A DNA stretch of 64,000 nucleotides from Gloeotrichia echinulata CP02 (GCA_038087035.1 CP051187.1:4903001-4967000), one strand, 5' to 3'; shown: positions 32,925-43,200, numbered from the stretch's first letter. The notes: a model not told the origin generated them from the sequence alone. A program made the numbers and translations.

Positions 32925-33812
32925 ATGAAGATTCAAGGTAAAATAGCACTAATTACTGGTGCTTCCCGTGGGATTGGGCGTGCGATCGCCCTGGAACTAG
33001 CACAACAAGATATCAAGCGAGTCATATTAGTAGCACGCGATGACCGAAAATTAACCCAAGTAGCCCAGGAAATCGAGGCGATGGGAGTCGAAGCCACGAT
33101 TTTGCCAATAGATTTGACTCAGACAGTTGAGGTGAATATTGCTGTTGCTCAATTGTGGCGCAATTATGGACAGATTCATCTGCTGGTCAATTGTGCGGGA
33201 GTCGCATATCAAAATTCATTTTTGCAATCTAAACTCCCCCAATTACAAGACGAACTGTCTGTGAATTTATTGGGAATGTACAACCTCACCAGTTTGATTG
33301 CTCGACGAATGGTCAGCCAACGGGAAGGGACAATTGTCAATGTCTCTAGCTTGATGGGGAAAATAGCAGCGCCGACAATGGCGACTTATTCGGCTACCAA
33401 GTTTGCAATTATTGGCTTTACCCAAGCCTTACGCCGCGAACTAGCTCCACACAATATTCAGGTCAAAGCATTACTACCTTCCCTAACAGATACAGACATG
33501 GTGCGGGACTTCAAATTATTTCGCTGGGTGATCCCCATGACTCCCCAGCAAGTAGCACAAGCACTAGTCGCCGGACTAGAAAAAAATTCCCCAGAAATTG
33601 TCGTCGGATGGCAAAGTCATTTAGCTATTTGGTGTCAACGCTTTGCACCTTGGTTGCTAGAGCAAATATTAAACATAGCAATGCCGCCACAGTCAAGTAG
33701 ACAACAGCCTCAGCAAAACCTGATCAGGAGTCTTTTGACAAAATTCCATCGTTTTGGCGATTTACTCTGGTCAAGAAACATGCTGACTTTCGTCTCGGCG
33801 CGTAAGTCTTAA
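32925..33812 (+). CDS. short-chain dehydrogenase/reductase
   Basis: The 295-residue classical SDR has the NAD(P)-binding TGASRGIGRAIA (about residues 11-22), NCAG (about 88-91), the catalytic Ser region VSSLMG and Tyr/Lys pair YSATK (about 153-157). A strong GGAGGT ribosome site precedes the ATG. The C-terminal ~70 residues (RFAPWLLEQI and following) exceed the core SDR fold and may form a membrane-associated or substrate-specific extension. Substrate is not evident. The following GH57 gene is 154 bp away, so an operon is possible but not compelled. Confidence 0.88.
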   Translation: MKIQGKIALITGASRGIGRAIALELAQQDIKRVILVARDDRKLTQVAQEIEAMGVEATILPIDLTQTVEVNIAVAQLWRNYGQIHLLVNCAGVAYQNSFLQSKLPQLQDELSVNLLGMYNLTSLIARRMVSQREGTIVNVSSLMGKIAAPTMATYSATKFAIIGFTQALRRELAPHNIQVKALLPSLTDTDMVRDFKLFRWVIPMTPQQVAQALVAGLEKNSPEIVVGWQSHLAIWCQRFAPWLLEQILNIAMPPQSSRQQPQQNLIRSLLTKFHRFGDLLWSRNMLTFVSARKS

Positions 33813-33966
33813 CAACACCCCACCAACTCACGGCGCGGGAACCGCGCCCCTACTCCCCTCCTCGCTTGCGCTTAGGGGGTGGGGTTCACAGTTTCGCTAA
33901 TTTCTTAACTAAATTAGGTGCTGGAATCAGATAATAAGATGTACCTTTGTTTCGGAGCAACTCGAA

Positions 33967-35454
33967 ATGTTGACTGTACCTACCAATCTTCCAGATTTGC
34001 CCGAAATCATCGATGATTTACCAAATATTTCTGGTTGGGAAACAGAAGTGCTATCGGTAGTTAACCAGAATGCGCCTGTATTTTTGCCGACAACGAATAT
34101 TAAACTAGAAGACATCAAGGCTGGATTTGCGATCGCCTTACACATGCACCAGCCAACTATACCCGCTGGACATAGTGGCGAACTCATCAGCAATTTGCAA
34201 TATATGTTTGAACATCCCCATCAAGGGGATAATCACAATGCCGGGCCTTTTGCCTATTGTTACAGTCGTATCGGCGATTTTATTCCCGAACTGCTAAATC
34301 AAGGTTGTAATCCCCGTGTGATGTTGGATTACTCTGGTAATCTGTTGTGGGGACTCAGGCAAATGGGACGTAGTGACATCCTCGACAACCTCAAGCGCGT
34401 CACTTGCAACCCGGTCTATCAACCTTATGTGGAGTGGTTGGGTACAATGTGGAGTCATGCGGTGATTCCTTCCACACCAATCCCAGATTTAAAATTACAT
34501 ATCATCGCATGGCAACATCAATTTGCAGCAATTTTTGGTTGGGATGCACTGGCGCGAGTTAAAGGATTTTCACCTCCAGAAATGCATCTACCAAATCATC
34601 CTGATACCTTGTTTGCATTTGTCAAAGCCTTAAAAGAATGTGGATACCATTGGCTATTAGTTCAAGAACACACCATAGAAACAATTAGCGGTCAATCGAT
34701 TATCAATAAACATTTACCACACCGTCTAATTGCCCGTAATTCCCAAGGAGAAACAATTAGCATCACCGCCTTAATTAAAACCCAAGGTTCAGATACTAAA
34801 TTAGTTGCTCAAATGCAGCCCTACTATGAAGCCAAAACCTTATCAAAACAACAATTGGGAAGTGTTTTAATACCACCAATTGTCACCCAAATCGGCGATG
34901 GCGAAAATGGTGGGGTCATGATGAATGAATTTCCCAGCGCTTTTAAACAAGCTTGGTGGGATATGGTACAGAACGGGGGAGGTAAATCAGGCGTTGTTGG
35001 GTTGTGTGGTACAGAATATTTAGAATTACTTGCAGAAGCTGGTTGTAAATCTGAAGACTTTCCCGCTTGTCAGCCAGTGGGACAGCATTATATTTGGGAG
35101 AAAGTCTCCCCAGACAATTGTCAACCAGAAGCTGTAGAAAATGCCATTCAAGAATTAAAGCTAACCAATCCCAATTTTCATCTAGATGGAGCCTCATGGA
35201 CTAATCATATCAGTTGGGTAAAAGCATATGAAAATGTCCTATCTCCTATGTATAAATTAAGCAGTTTATTTCACCAAAAATATGATACTTTGCTAGCAAA
35301 TGACTCAGCAGAATCTATTACTAGAACATCTAATTATCGTCATATTCTGCTACATAATCTGTTGCTACAAACTAGTTGTTTTCGTTATTGGGGACAAGGT
35401 GCTTGGACTGACTACGCCCGTGAAATTTACCAACGGGGTGAAAATTTGTTTTAA
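33967..35454 (+). CDS. glycoside hydrolase family 57 protein
   Basis: The 495-residue protein starts its catalytic-like domain with ALHMHQPTIPAGHSGEL (about residues 57-73), typical of GH57 amylases and 4-alpha-glucanotransferases. EMHLPNH (about 204-210) and HLDGASWTNHISW (about 400-412) follow. GH57 enzymes use a (beta/alpha)7 barrel and two carboxylates. I cannot assign the nucleophile Glu with certainty. It probably acts on alpha-glucans, such as glycogen in this organism, in the cytoplasm because no signal peptide is visible. Confidence 0.85.
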   Translation: MLTVPTNLPDLPEIIDDLPNISGWETEVLSVVNQNAPVFLPTTNIKLEDIKAGFAIALHMHQPTIPAGHSGELISNLQYMFEHPHQGDNHNAGPFAYCYSRIGDFIPELLNQGCNPRVMLDYSGNLLWGLRQMGRSDILDNLKRVTCNPVYQPYVEWLGTMWSHAVIPSTPIPDLKLHIIAWQHQFAAIFGWDALARVKGFSPPEMHLPNHPDTLFAFVKALKECGYHWLLVQEHTIETISGQSIINKHLPHRLIARNSQGETISITALIKTQGSDTKLVAQMQPYYEAKTLSKQQLGSVLIPPIVTQIGDGENGGVMMNEFPSAFKQAWWDMVQNGGGKSGVVGLCGTEYLELLAEAGCKSEDFPACQPVGQHYIWEKVSPDNCQPEAVENAIQELKLTNPNFHLDGASWTNHISWVKAYENVLSPMYKLSSLFHQKYDTLLANDSAESITRTSNYRHILLHNLLLQTSCFRYWGQGAWTDYAREIYQRGENLF

Positions 35455-35496
35455 GAGAGACTGGAGATTAGGGTGTGTTTTGAAACTACTTTGACA

Positions 35497-35533
35497 CTCC
35501 CAATCCCCAATCCCCAATCCCCAATCCCCAGTC
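35497..35533. repeat. CCCCAAT heptamer array
   Basis: About five CCCCAAT/CCCCAGT units lie between the convergent GH57 and histidine-kinase genes. Confidence 0.75.
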
Positions 35534-35541
35534 TATTTTCA

Positions 35542-36900
35542 TCAAACCAAAGGCAATAATATTTCAAATTTATTACCCACACCAGGTTGGGAATGGAAAT
35601 TTAATTTACCCCCATGTCTTGCTGTGATAATTCCATAACTTACAGACCAACTAGTTTCTTTATCAGCGCGTTTTTTTTCAGAAAAAGATTCAAGAATTTG
35701 CTGTTGTAACTGTTGAGACATAGCAGTACCATTGTCAGAAATGCGAATTAAAGCCCAGCGAGAATCTGGTGCTTCTGGTTTGGTTGCTGGCTGGGAAATA
35801 ACTTGTGTAGTAATCTCAATTCGTGGTTGTTCAGCAGGTTTTGTAGAATCTGGATGAAACTGCTGTCGTATAGCTTCATTGAGTAAAGTATCTATAGATT
35901 CACTGAAAATATTCATTAATACCTGGCTTAATTGCCCTAGAAAGCAATAAACTGGTGGCAAATGACCATAATTTTTGACTATTTCGATTTCTCCTTTAAT
36001 GCGGCTATTAATTAATAATACGATATTATCTAGGCAGGCGTGCAAATCGGCTGGTTTGGGATAAAGTTCATCGATATGGCAGAAATTTTGTAAACTGGTG
36101 ACGAATTTTTTTAATCTTTCTGCGCCCGTGCGAATACTAGTTAGCGCCTTGGAGAAATCTTGTTCTAAAAAATCAAATTCAATCTCTTCCTTGAGATTGT
36201 TAATGTTATCTGAAACTTGAGATATATTGTTATCATAAGCAGCTATCAGCTTCAGCAGGTCTTGACTATAGTTAGAGACATAAGTTAAGTTACCCCAAAT
36301 AAAACTTACGGGGTCCAAAATTTCGTGTGCTACCCCGTCTACCAAACGCCCCAAACTTGCCATTTTATCATGTTGAATCATTTGGGCTTGGCTACGTTCA
36401 TTCCTTACCTGTGTTTCGATTCCCCGAATTTGCCAAGCCGCAAGATTTAATTCATGCACATCTAATAGCTTATAGGTATCAGGTGCAGTTTGTACTACGA
36501 CAGGTTCTGCAACAAATTCAGGCGATCGCTTCAAGGTAATTTGTATGACTTTCAAAATTGGTGTGGTATCAGGAAGCTGCAAAATCGTTGTCCGCGCATA
36601 GCTATAGATCACACCCAAGGGTTCGCGTAAAAACAACACTTGTCCGTAGGGACGAATCAAAAACTCTAGCAGTCGTCGTCGCGAAATCATCCCAAAAAAC
36701 CGTCCCTGTTCTAGCAATATTGCACCTGGTAGTAAGGGGTATTTTTCAAAATAATTAGCAACTTCTATCGCCGTACAGCTAACTTCCACCGGGAAATTGT
36801 ACATTGACAATTCCTGGAGGGTTGAATCTAAACTGAGATCGCGATCGTTACCTTGAGACAAAAATGGTGGTGATATTTCAAAACTGAATTCTTGTGGCAC
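35542..36900 (-). CDS. histidine-kinase-like protein with degenerate ATP-binding lid
   Basis: The 452-residue protein has an N-terminal CBS-like sensory region (about residues 30-150; MISRRRLLEFLIRPYG), a HisKA helix with H192 in VAHEILDP, and a HATPase domain ending NKFEILLPL. The ATP lid is abnormal. The G1 region reads ISDNGTAMS, and the usual F-box/GxGxGL segment is replaced by KRADKETSWSVSYG. It may be a pseudokinase or allosteric partner. It is 45% or so alike by eye to the kinase encoded just upstream at 37026-38348, with the phospho-His at the same residue number. The pair probably arose by duplication and may heterodimerise. No response-regulator gene is adjacent. Confidence 0.82.
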   Translation of the reverse strand: MPQEFSFEISPPFLSQGNDRDLSLDSTLQELSMYNFPVEVSCTAIEVANYFEKYPLLPGAILLEQGRFFGMISRRRLLEFLIRPYGQVLFLREPLGVIYSYARTTILQLPDTTPILKVIQITLKRSPEFVAEPVVVQTAPDTYKLLDVHELNLAAWQIRGIETQVRNERSQAQMIQHDKMASLGRLVDGVAHEILDPVSFIWGNLTYVSNYSQDLLKLIAAYDNNISQVSDNINNLKEEIEFDFLEQDFSKALTSIRTGAERLKKFVTSLQNFCHIDELYPKPADLHACLDNIVLLINSRIKGEIEIVKNYGHLPPVYCFLGQLSQVLMNIFSESIDTLLNEAIRQQFHPDSTKPAEQPRIEITTQVISQPATKPEAPDSRWALIRISDNGTAMSQQLQQQILESFSEKKRADKETSWSVSYGIITARHGGKLNFHSQPGVGNKFEILLPLV

Positions 36901-37025
36901 TGGAAACTCTGGTTTTTTTTACAGATAATAGCAAGGATTAAGCTAATATTTTAGCCTCTACTAATCTCTGTTCAAGGGGGGGATGGGGTGATGGGGGGAA
37001 ATTTATAATGAACTACAGTCAACAC

Positions 37026-38348
37026 TCAACTGACTAAGGGTAGCAAAATTTGGAATTTTGTCCCCACTCCCAGTTGTGAAGTTACCTGTAATTGCCCATT
37101 ATGTTTTTTTGTAACGATTTCATAACTAATTGCTAATCCCAATCCAGTCCCTTTCCCAACTGGTTTAGTAGTGAAGAAATATTCAAAAATCTGCTTTTGA
37201 ATTTCTGGTGGCATTCCCACACCATTATCAGCGATGATAATAACTACCCATTGAGAATTTGCCTGTTCTATAATTTTTGTAGTAATTTCAATCCGAGGTT
37301 GCCCATCTTTTGATGTTGTTTTCTTGTCAGCTAGAGCATCTATGGCATTAGTCAGGAGGTTCATAAATACCTGATTCAATAGCCCTACATAACCATGAAT
37401 TAGCGGCAAATCACCATAGTTTTTAATTATGGCAATATCCTCATATATCAGGTTATTGAGAATCAATAGTGTACTGTCTATGCACTCATGTATATCAAAT
37501 AGTTGACGTTTTTGTTCCGACCTAGGAGAAAAATTACGTAGACTACCTATGATTTGCTTTAACCGCACTGAACTAAGATTTGTACTTTTCAAAACTTGTT
37601 GCAAATCTGTCAAAATAAAATCCAGGTCTATTTTATTTTTTATTTCCTGGATCATCGGTGATGAATCTGGATATTCAGATTCATAAGCTAAGACTAACTC
37701 CCGCAATTCTTGAAAATACTGTAATAAAAACGGCAAATTGCTTTGAATACAGTTAACCGGATTTCTAATTTCGTGGGCAATTTCAGTCACCATCCGTCCT
37801 AAAGTTGTCAGCTTATCGGTTTGGACTAATTGTGTTCTGTTTTGTTCGCGCAGCAATTTTGTTGTCAATTCATGAATCAAAGATTCAGCAACCAGTAATT
37901 GATATACATCAACTAAACCATATTGTTGTGTCCCAGTTTTGACCACAATTGGTTCATATAATGATTCCAGATTCCGTTCTAACGATTGCCTAACTGCTAC
38001 TAGAATTAACGTTTCACCTGGTAGAATCAAAATATCTGATGGTAAAACTTCGTATAAATCTTGCAAAGAGCTATGAGTAAATGTTCCTAGTCCATGAGGG
38101 AGGCTGATATATTCTAAAAAGCGCCGCCGCGAAATCATACCTACAAATTCACCCTTTTTTACCAATATGACACCAGGTAATAGAGGATTAGCTTGAAATT
38201 GATTTGCTAATACACAACCCAAGTCGGAACTCTCCAATTGAAGCTCCCATAGCGGCAATTCTAGCAATGTAGACTCTAAACTAAGATTATGAATACCAGC
38301 ATCCAGCGAAAGTTTAGCTGATAAGTCGCAGCAGTGCATCCTTAGCAT
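37026..38348 (-). CDS. sensor histidine kinase with CBS-like N-terminus
   Basis: The 440-residue protein has a CBS-type region (about 30-160; PLLPGVILVKKGEFVGMISR), a coiled linker, HisKA with H192 in IAHEIRNPVN, an N-box (FMNLLTNAIDAL, about 337-348), G1 (IADNGVGMP), an F-box (FFTTKP) and G2 GTGLGLA. All kinase motifs are intact, unlike its downstream paralogue. It lacks membrane segments, so it likely senses a cytoplasmic signal through the CBS-like part. It probably phosphorylates an unlinked response regulator. Confidence 0.88.
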   Translation of the reverse strand: MLRMHCCDLSAKLSLDAGIHNLSLESTLLELPLWELQLESSDLGCVLANQFQANPLLPGVILVKKGEFVGMISRRRFLEYISLPHGLGTFTHSSLQDLYEVLPSDILILPGETLILVAVRQSLERNLESLYEPIVVKTGTQQYGLVDVYQLLVAESLIHELTTKLLREQNRTQLVQTDKLTTLGRMVTEIAHEIRNPVNCIQSNLPFLLQYFQELRELVLAYESEYPDSSPMIQEIKNKIDLDFILTDLQQVLKSTNLSSVRLKQIIGSLRNFSPRSEQKRQLFDIHECIDSTLLILNNLIYEDIAIIKNYGDLPLIHGYVGLLNQVFMNLLTNAIDALADKKTTSKDGQPRIEITTKIIEQANSQWVVIIIADNGVGMPPEIQKQIFEYFFTTKPVGKGTGLGLAISYEIVTKKHNGQLQVTSQLGVGTKFQILLPLVS

Positions 38349-39574
38349 AAATATCCCAGGTTAGCATTGATGAGCTATCACTAGCGCCATTGAATATAAC
38401 ATAAACAATAAATTTATTGCATCATGGATTTATTAATTATTGAATAGCTTAATTTTTAGGGTGCGTCAGTACCAGTAATCTCTTGCCTAACCCCAGTTTT
38501 CTCGCTCCTGAAGCACCCTACGGACTCAAATATTGGGTAATTTATTTTTTGGTAGTCCCTAGTAGGTGGCAGCATTGTTAATTGTCTAATCAAATATATC
38601 TTTAAGTAATAAAAAAATTTGTGATTGGTAAAACTCAAATCTTCTGACACCAAAGAATAGATCTGTATTCCCAATTTACATCAAAAATATCAATTCTTTT
38701 TGACCTTGCGCTTTATCCACCCCCTGATTCCTCACCTGCGATGGTAAGCCGATCAGCAGGGGATGAATGATCTAACCAAGCATTCTGATAGCGTTGCACA
38801 TAACCTGAGCATGATTCGTGTGGGGTGGAACTCACAGCCCCCATCCAGGAAATTCAGGGGACAGGTGAGACGCCTAGCCCCCGCAAAACATGAAAGTCAT
38901 CCCGCTAATAGACAACGCCCACGCCTGTAGTTCTAGAGTTCCTGTAGGGACTGCTTTGTAGAAACACAGAGGAAGATGTTTGGACAAAATACTGAGCGCC
39001 TATTATCGCGTATGTTAAGCTTTTATCTTGCAATTTGAGAGTTTTTATAGTAAAAAAGCATCTAAAGTTGATATTAGATGTTGTCGGGAATACGCAAGAT
39101 CAAGCATCATAGCCATCAAAAGTGATACCCAAATGTTGAAAAACTGTAACCCATTTATGAAAAAGCGTGAAACATAGCAGACTATTCAGCAAAAATACAC
39201 AAAAATCAACTATGGATTATTCAACCTCTTGCAGGTAGGGACTAACATTCTGGAGCGGAACAATTTCCGAAGTCAGATAATCAAAGGAAAAACCATCGTC
39301 AGTAAATGCACCGAAAACACACAACTATCTAGGACTAGCAATGGTTGAACAAGAGTCAATCGATTTTGGATTTTGGGTTGATCCCGACCACAAGGATACC
39401 TTGCTCGATAGCGCAGCGCGAGCCATCTTACGCTGTTCAACGCTATAGAACTATTCAATACCTAATTTATCAGTAAAATGATCTTTCATTGTCCCTACGT
39501 CCATTTGATCCCCATTCCGATAGAATGACTAGGCATAACCTAAAAACTCCAAACCGCCGTTGACTGCGACACCC
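38349..39574. other. 1.2-kb gene-free region with candidate structured RNA
   Basis: No credible reading frame is seen. Bases about 38700-38900 are GC-richer than their surroundings and hold several possible stems: CCCCTG (38722) with CAGGGG (38757), CTCACCTG (38731) with CAGGTGAG (38862), and GTGGGG (38819) with CCCCCA (38838). This suggests a structured RNA, but I could not match it to 6S, tmRNA, RNase P RNA or a cobalamin riboswitch. Other parts contain a GGTGCGTCAG-type repeat (about 38458-38521) and AT-rich DNA. Confidence 0.4.
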
Positions 39575-40630
39575 ATGAATCAACTGAACAATGGTTTCAC
39601 TATATTTCTGAGTTTGCTAGTCGAGGCGATGCCTTTTTTGCTTCTGGGGGTATTGTTCTCCAGTTTCCTGTTATTGTTTGTAGATGAGCGGAAACTAGTA
39701 GAAAAAATGCCCAAAAATCCCTTATTGGGCGCTTTATTGGGTAGTACAATTGGCTTTTTATTTCCGGTGTGTGAGTGTGGTAACGTGCCAGTAGCGCGGC
39801 GGATGTTGATGCAAGGAGTACCCACACCAGTAGCAATTGGTTTTTTACTAGCAGCACCGACAATTAACCCCATTGTGATTTGGGCAACTTGGACAGCGTT
39901 TCGCGACCAGCCAGAAATAGTAGTGTTACGAGTCGTGTTTTCTTTATTAATCGCCACAATTATCGGTTTTGTTTTTAGTTTTCAAAAGGATTTAAGTCCG
40001 ATTGTCACTCCAGCGATCGCCCGTTATCTCAAGTTTAATCCTCCCCCATCGCCTGAACAAAAACGCCGTGGTAGACGTTCTGTAATCACACAAGAAACAA
40101 CAGATCTCAGTTTATTGCAACCAGGAACATATGTTTTAGGAGGAAAAGCAGGTATCCCCAGGCGGCTAGATAGTAATTTATCCCAGGGGACTACCCCATC
40201 ATCTAGCCCCAGTAAACCCCTAGCAGATAAACTGCGTCTTTTATTGGATAATATCGTCCAAGAATTGCGGGAATTAGGCGCAGTCATGGTCATCGGAAGT
40301 GCGATCGCCGCCGCAATTCAAGTCCTAGCACCCCGTGAAATTATCCTGAGCCTAGGTGCAGGTCCGATTAGTTCAATTGTCGCCATGCTGATATTAGCAG
40401 CAGTGGTGTCTATTTGTTCAACAGTCGATTCCTTCTTCGCCCTGTCTTTTGCCTCCACTTTTACCAGTGGTTCTTTGTTAGCATTTCTGGTATTCGGTCC
40501 GATGATTGACATCAAAGGCGTCGGTTTGATGTTATCAATTTTCAAACCTAAAGCTTTATTTTATCTATTTGCTTTAGCCGCACTCCTGGCATTTTTGTTC
40601 ACCCTATTTTTGAATTTGCACGTCATTTAA
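39575..40630 (+). CDS. UPF0718/DUF318-type permease
   Basis: The 351-residue membrane protein (ATG 39575; a TTG at 39560 is less likely) has about eight hydrophobic helices. It carries the family motif PVCECGNVPVARRM (about residues 67-80), repeated in modified form as STVDSFFALSFA in the second half. The family includes ArsP-like organoarsenical exporters and uncharacterised permeases. A TIGR03943 protein gene follows in the same direction, and this pairing is widespread. In some Firmicutes the homologous pair has been linked to zinc-responsive regulation. The transported species is not deducible here. Confidence 0.85.
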   Translation: MNQLNNGFTIFLSLLVEAMPFLLLGVLFSSFLLLFVDERKLVEKMPKNPLLGALLGSTIGFLFPVCECGNVPVARRMLMQGVPTPVAIGFLLAAPTINPIVIWATWTAFRDQPEIVVLRVVFSLLIATIIGFVFSFQKDLSPIVTPAIARYLKFNPPPSPEQKRRGRRSVITQETTDLSLLQPGTYVLGGKAGIPRRLDSNLSQGTTPSSSPSKPLADKLRLLLDNIVQELRELGAVMVIGSAIAAAIQVLAPREIILSLGAGPISSIVAMLILAAVVSICSTVDSFFALSFASTFTSGSLLAFLVFGPMIDIKGVGLMLSIFKPKALFYLFALAALLAFLFTLFLNLHVI

Positions 40631-40632
40631 AA

Positions 40633-40745
40633 TTAGTCAAGGGTCAAGCGTCCAAAGTCAAGATTCCCAAGTCCAAATATTAACCAACTATTGACCCTTG
40701 ACCATTGACCCTTGACCATTGACCCTTGACCCCTTGAATCTTCAC
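40633..40745. repeat. CCCTTGA-type heptamer array
   Basis: Units of CCCTTGACCATTGA and related heptamers fill the gap inside the permease gene pair. Translation of the downstream gene begins three bases after the array. Confidence 0.7.
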
Positions 40746-40747
40746 CC

Positions 40748-41524
40748 ATGACTTCAATTCCCAAACCCAAATCTAAAATCCCAAACTTCTTAATGCCTTG
40801 GCTAGATGTCTTGGCAATTACAGCTTGGGGGATTTTAATTATCAAATACTGGTTCACCGGCAAGCTGAATCTGTTGATTCATCCCGATTATTTTTGGTTA
40901 GTAAATACGGGTGCTGTTGGGTTATTAATTATCGGTTTTTTTAAAGCCGGACAACTTTGGCGACGCCGCCGCCCTGAAGAGATATCCAATGCTATGCATA
41001 TCAATGTATTTCCCCCTGGTTGGGGTAGTAGCTTGCTATTGACAGCCGCGCTTCTGGGTTTCATCATCACACCACAAGTCTTTGCCAGTGACAAAGCACT
41101 CCAACGGGGAGTAACCATTGATTTATTAGGAACATCACGGGTTAAACCCCAAAGCTTTCGCGCTACCATTCGTCCAGAAGAGCGATCGCTCGTAGACTGG
41201 GTACGCACCCTCAATGTCTATCCTGAGCCAGATGCATATACAGGACAAAAAGTCAAGGTAAATGGCTTTGTCATTCATCCACCAGATTTAGGAAAAGAAT
41301 ATTTATTTTTAGCACGATTTATCCTCACCTGCTGTGCTGCGGATGCGTATCCTGTAGGATTACCCGTCAAACTCACCGCAAATACCGAACAGTACCCAGC
41401 TGATATCTGGCTAGAAGTAGAAGGACAGATGGTTACAGAAACTCTCTCAGATAAACGCCAACTCACTATCGCCGCCAATTCCCTGAAAAAAATTCCCCAA
41501 CCCAAGAATCCTTATACTTATTAG
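40748..41524 (+). CDS. TIGR03943-family permease partner protein
   Basis: The 258-residue protein has two N-terminal membrane segments (about residues 18-40 and 50-68), a third (about 97-115) and a soluble C-terminal domain. The conserved FILTCCAADAYPVGLPV (about 197-213) carries the diagnostic CCAADA cysteines. The family is found next to UPF0718 permeases, as here, and probably forms a complex with them. Paired cysteines suggest metal binding, which is inference. Confidence 0.85.
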   Translation: MTSIPKPKSKIPNFLMPWLDVLAITAWGILIIKYWFTGKLNLLIHPDYFWLVNTGAVGLLIIGFFKAGQLWRRRRPEEISNAMHINVFPPGWGSSLLLTAALLGFIITPQVFASDKALQRGVTIDLLGTSRVKPQSFRATIRPEERSLVDWVRTLNVYPEPDAYTGQKVKVNGFVIHPPDLGKEYLFLARFILTCCAADAYPVGLPVKLTANTEQYPADIWLEVEGQMVTETLSDKRQLTIAANSLKKIPQPKNPYTY

Positions 41525-41700
41525 TCCAAAGTCAAAAGTCCAAAGTCAAAAGTCCAAAGTCCAAAGTCCAAAGTCCATTAACCAATTGTTGACCTTTGAC
41601 CCTTGACCCTTGACCACTGACAAATGACAAATGACAAATGACCCTTGACCACTGACAAATGACAAATGACAAATGACCACTGACAAATGACAAATGACAA
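41523..41700. repeat. heptamer arrays (CCAAAGT, CAAATGA, CCCTTGA)
   Basis: Successive tracts of 7-base units run up to the start codon of the next gene; the last repeat, ACAAATG, even supplies the ATG at 41701. Confidence 0.8.
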
Positions 41701-43200
41701 ATGACAAAATCGAAAGCATTTATCCAACCATTGGATCGTGTAGCGATCGCACTGATGCTCCTGCTGAGTCTGTTGATAGGATTGATCATCTGGCAAGGTG
41801 ACGCAGTAAAACCTAGTGTACGGAAGTTTACTTGGCAAAACCAAAAAATTGGGGCAGAAGATATCTCTTTTACCCTCAATTTTAGCCGCCCAATGGACAC
41901 CAAAAGCGTAGAAGATAATTTAAAAATCGAGCCGCCCCTAGCAGGTAAAGTTAGTTGGGCAGGGCGGCGGATGGTTTATACTTTGGTGACACCAGCACCC
42001 TATGGCACAAATTATAAAGTGCAGTTGCAAGGAGCCAGAGATAAATTTTCGGAACAAGAAGGCAAAAATAGGGTAATACAGCCGTTTATTGGCAGTTTTC
42101 GCAGCCGCGATCGCGCCATTACTTATATAGGAGCTGGTGAACAAGACCAGGGACAGTTAATTCTCTACAACTTAACCCAAGAACAAAAAAAGGTACTTAC
42201 CCCCAAAGACCTGATTGTCATGGATTTCGAGCCATTTCCAGATGGAGATAAGATTTTATTTTCGGCGCGTACCATCAGAAATCAAGACTTGTTATCAGCG
42301 CAGTTGTACACCGTGACAACCGGTATTTCTAACAACCCTGACAAGCCAGCCGAATCACCAGGTAGAGTTGACCAAGTTTTAGATAGTAAAGACTATCAAA
42401 ATCTGAAATTTGACTTATCACCAGATGGACAAATTATCGTCATTCAACGGGGAAACAAAAATAATCCCGGCGACTTTGGACTATGGTTAATGTCTACAAC
42501 CAACAGCCCATCAGGAGAAAAACCCACTGCTAAACGCCTACCAAGCCAACAAGGGGGAGACTTTATCATCACCCCAGATAGTAAAGCTATAGCAATTGCT
42601 CAAGGACAGGGAGCAGCCATTTTACCCCTACAAGGCGATGCGAGTAAACCCCTAGATTTTCTACCGCAGTTTGGGTTAGTCCAAGCTTTTTCTAAAGACG
42701 GCTCCCAAGCAGCAATGGTAAAGTTTAATACTGATTTTACGCGAGATTTATTTTTAGTAACCAACCAAGGCATTCAAAAACCCTTATTAAAAACCACAGG
42801 CTCAATACTTAGCTGTCAGTTTGATCCAGCTTCACCCACCCTCTACTGCTTGCTGACACAGCTAGTATCAAAGGAACAATACATAGAACAGCCCTATTTA
42901 GTCGCCATTGACCTGAAAACCGGACAACAGAAACCACTACTAGTCCTACCCATCGACCAACGGAACGTGCGAATGAATTTATCACCTGATGGTTTAGGCT
43001 TGTTATTTGACCAAGTAGTCACACAGACAAATCCCAACCCCGCATCATCCGCAAACACCTTGAAAACTGATGATGGAGCGGCGATCGCTACCAGTAGCCT
43101 CTGGTTAATGCCCCTATTACCCATCAGTGATAGCACAAATACCGAAATCAAACCCGAAAAACTTCCCTTAGTTGGATTTGATCCCCACTGGCTACCGTGA
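41701..43200 (+). CDS. membrane-anchored Ig-like/beta-propeller protein
   Basis: The 499-residue protein has an N-terminal transmembrane anchor (about residues 12-36). A Big_5/SbsA-type Ig-like domain follows (about 50-130; ISFTLNFSRPMDTKSVEDNL), then a C-terminal region with repeated DxxxILFSARxI and LSPDGQIIVIQ motifs (about 150-490) that resembles TolB/WD40-like propeller blades. It is probably a periplasmic binding or scaffolding protein; no enzymatic motif is seen. The start codon lies in a repeat array, so translation signals are unusual. A later start is unlikely because the anchor begins at once. Confidence 0.75.
   Translation: MTKSKAFIQPLDRVAIALMLLLSLLIGLIIWQGDAVKPSVRKFTWQNQKIGAEDISFTLNFSRPMDTKSVEDNLKIEPPLAGKVSWAGRRMVYTLVTPAPYGTNYKVQLQGARDKFSEQEGKNRVIQPFIGSFRSRDRAITYIGAGEQDQGQLILYNLTQEQKKVLTPKDLIVMDFEPFPDGDKILFSARTIRNQDLLSAQLYTVTTGISNNPDKPAESPGRVDQVLDSKDYQNLKFDLSPDGQIIVIQRGNKNNPGDFGLWLMSTTNSPSGEKPTAKRLPSQQGGDFIITPDSKAIAIAQGQGAAILPLQGDASKPLDFLPQFGLVQAFSKDGSQAAMVKFNTDFTRDLFLVTNQGIQKPLLKTTGSILSCQFDPASPTLYCLLTQLVSKEQYIEQPYLVAIDLKTGQQKPLLVLPIDQRNVRMNLSPDGLGLLFDQVVTQTNPNPASSANTLKTDDGAAIATSSLWLMPLLPISDSTNTEIKPEKLPLVGFDPHWLP

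Noticed and set aside
38700..38900. Cobalamin riboswitch or 6S RNA
   Set aside because: The B12-box and GGGAA/GGTG hallmarks are missing and no single long 6S-type hairpin can be drawn. It is kept only as an unassigned structured-RNA candidate.
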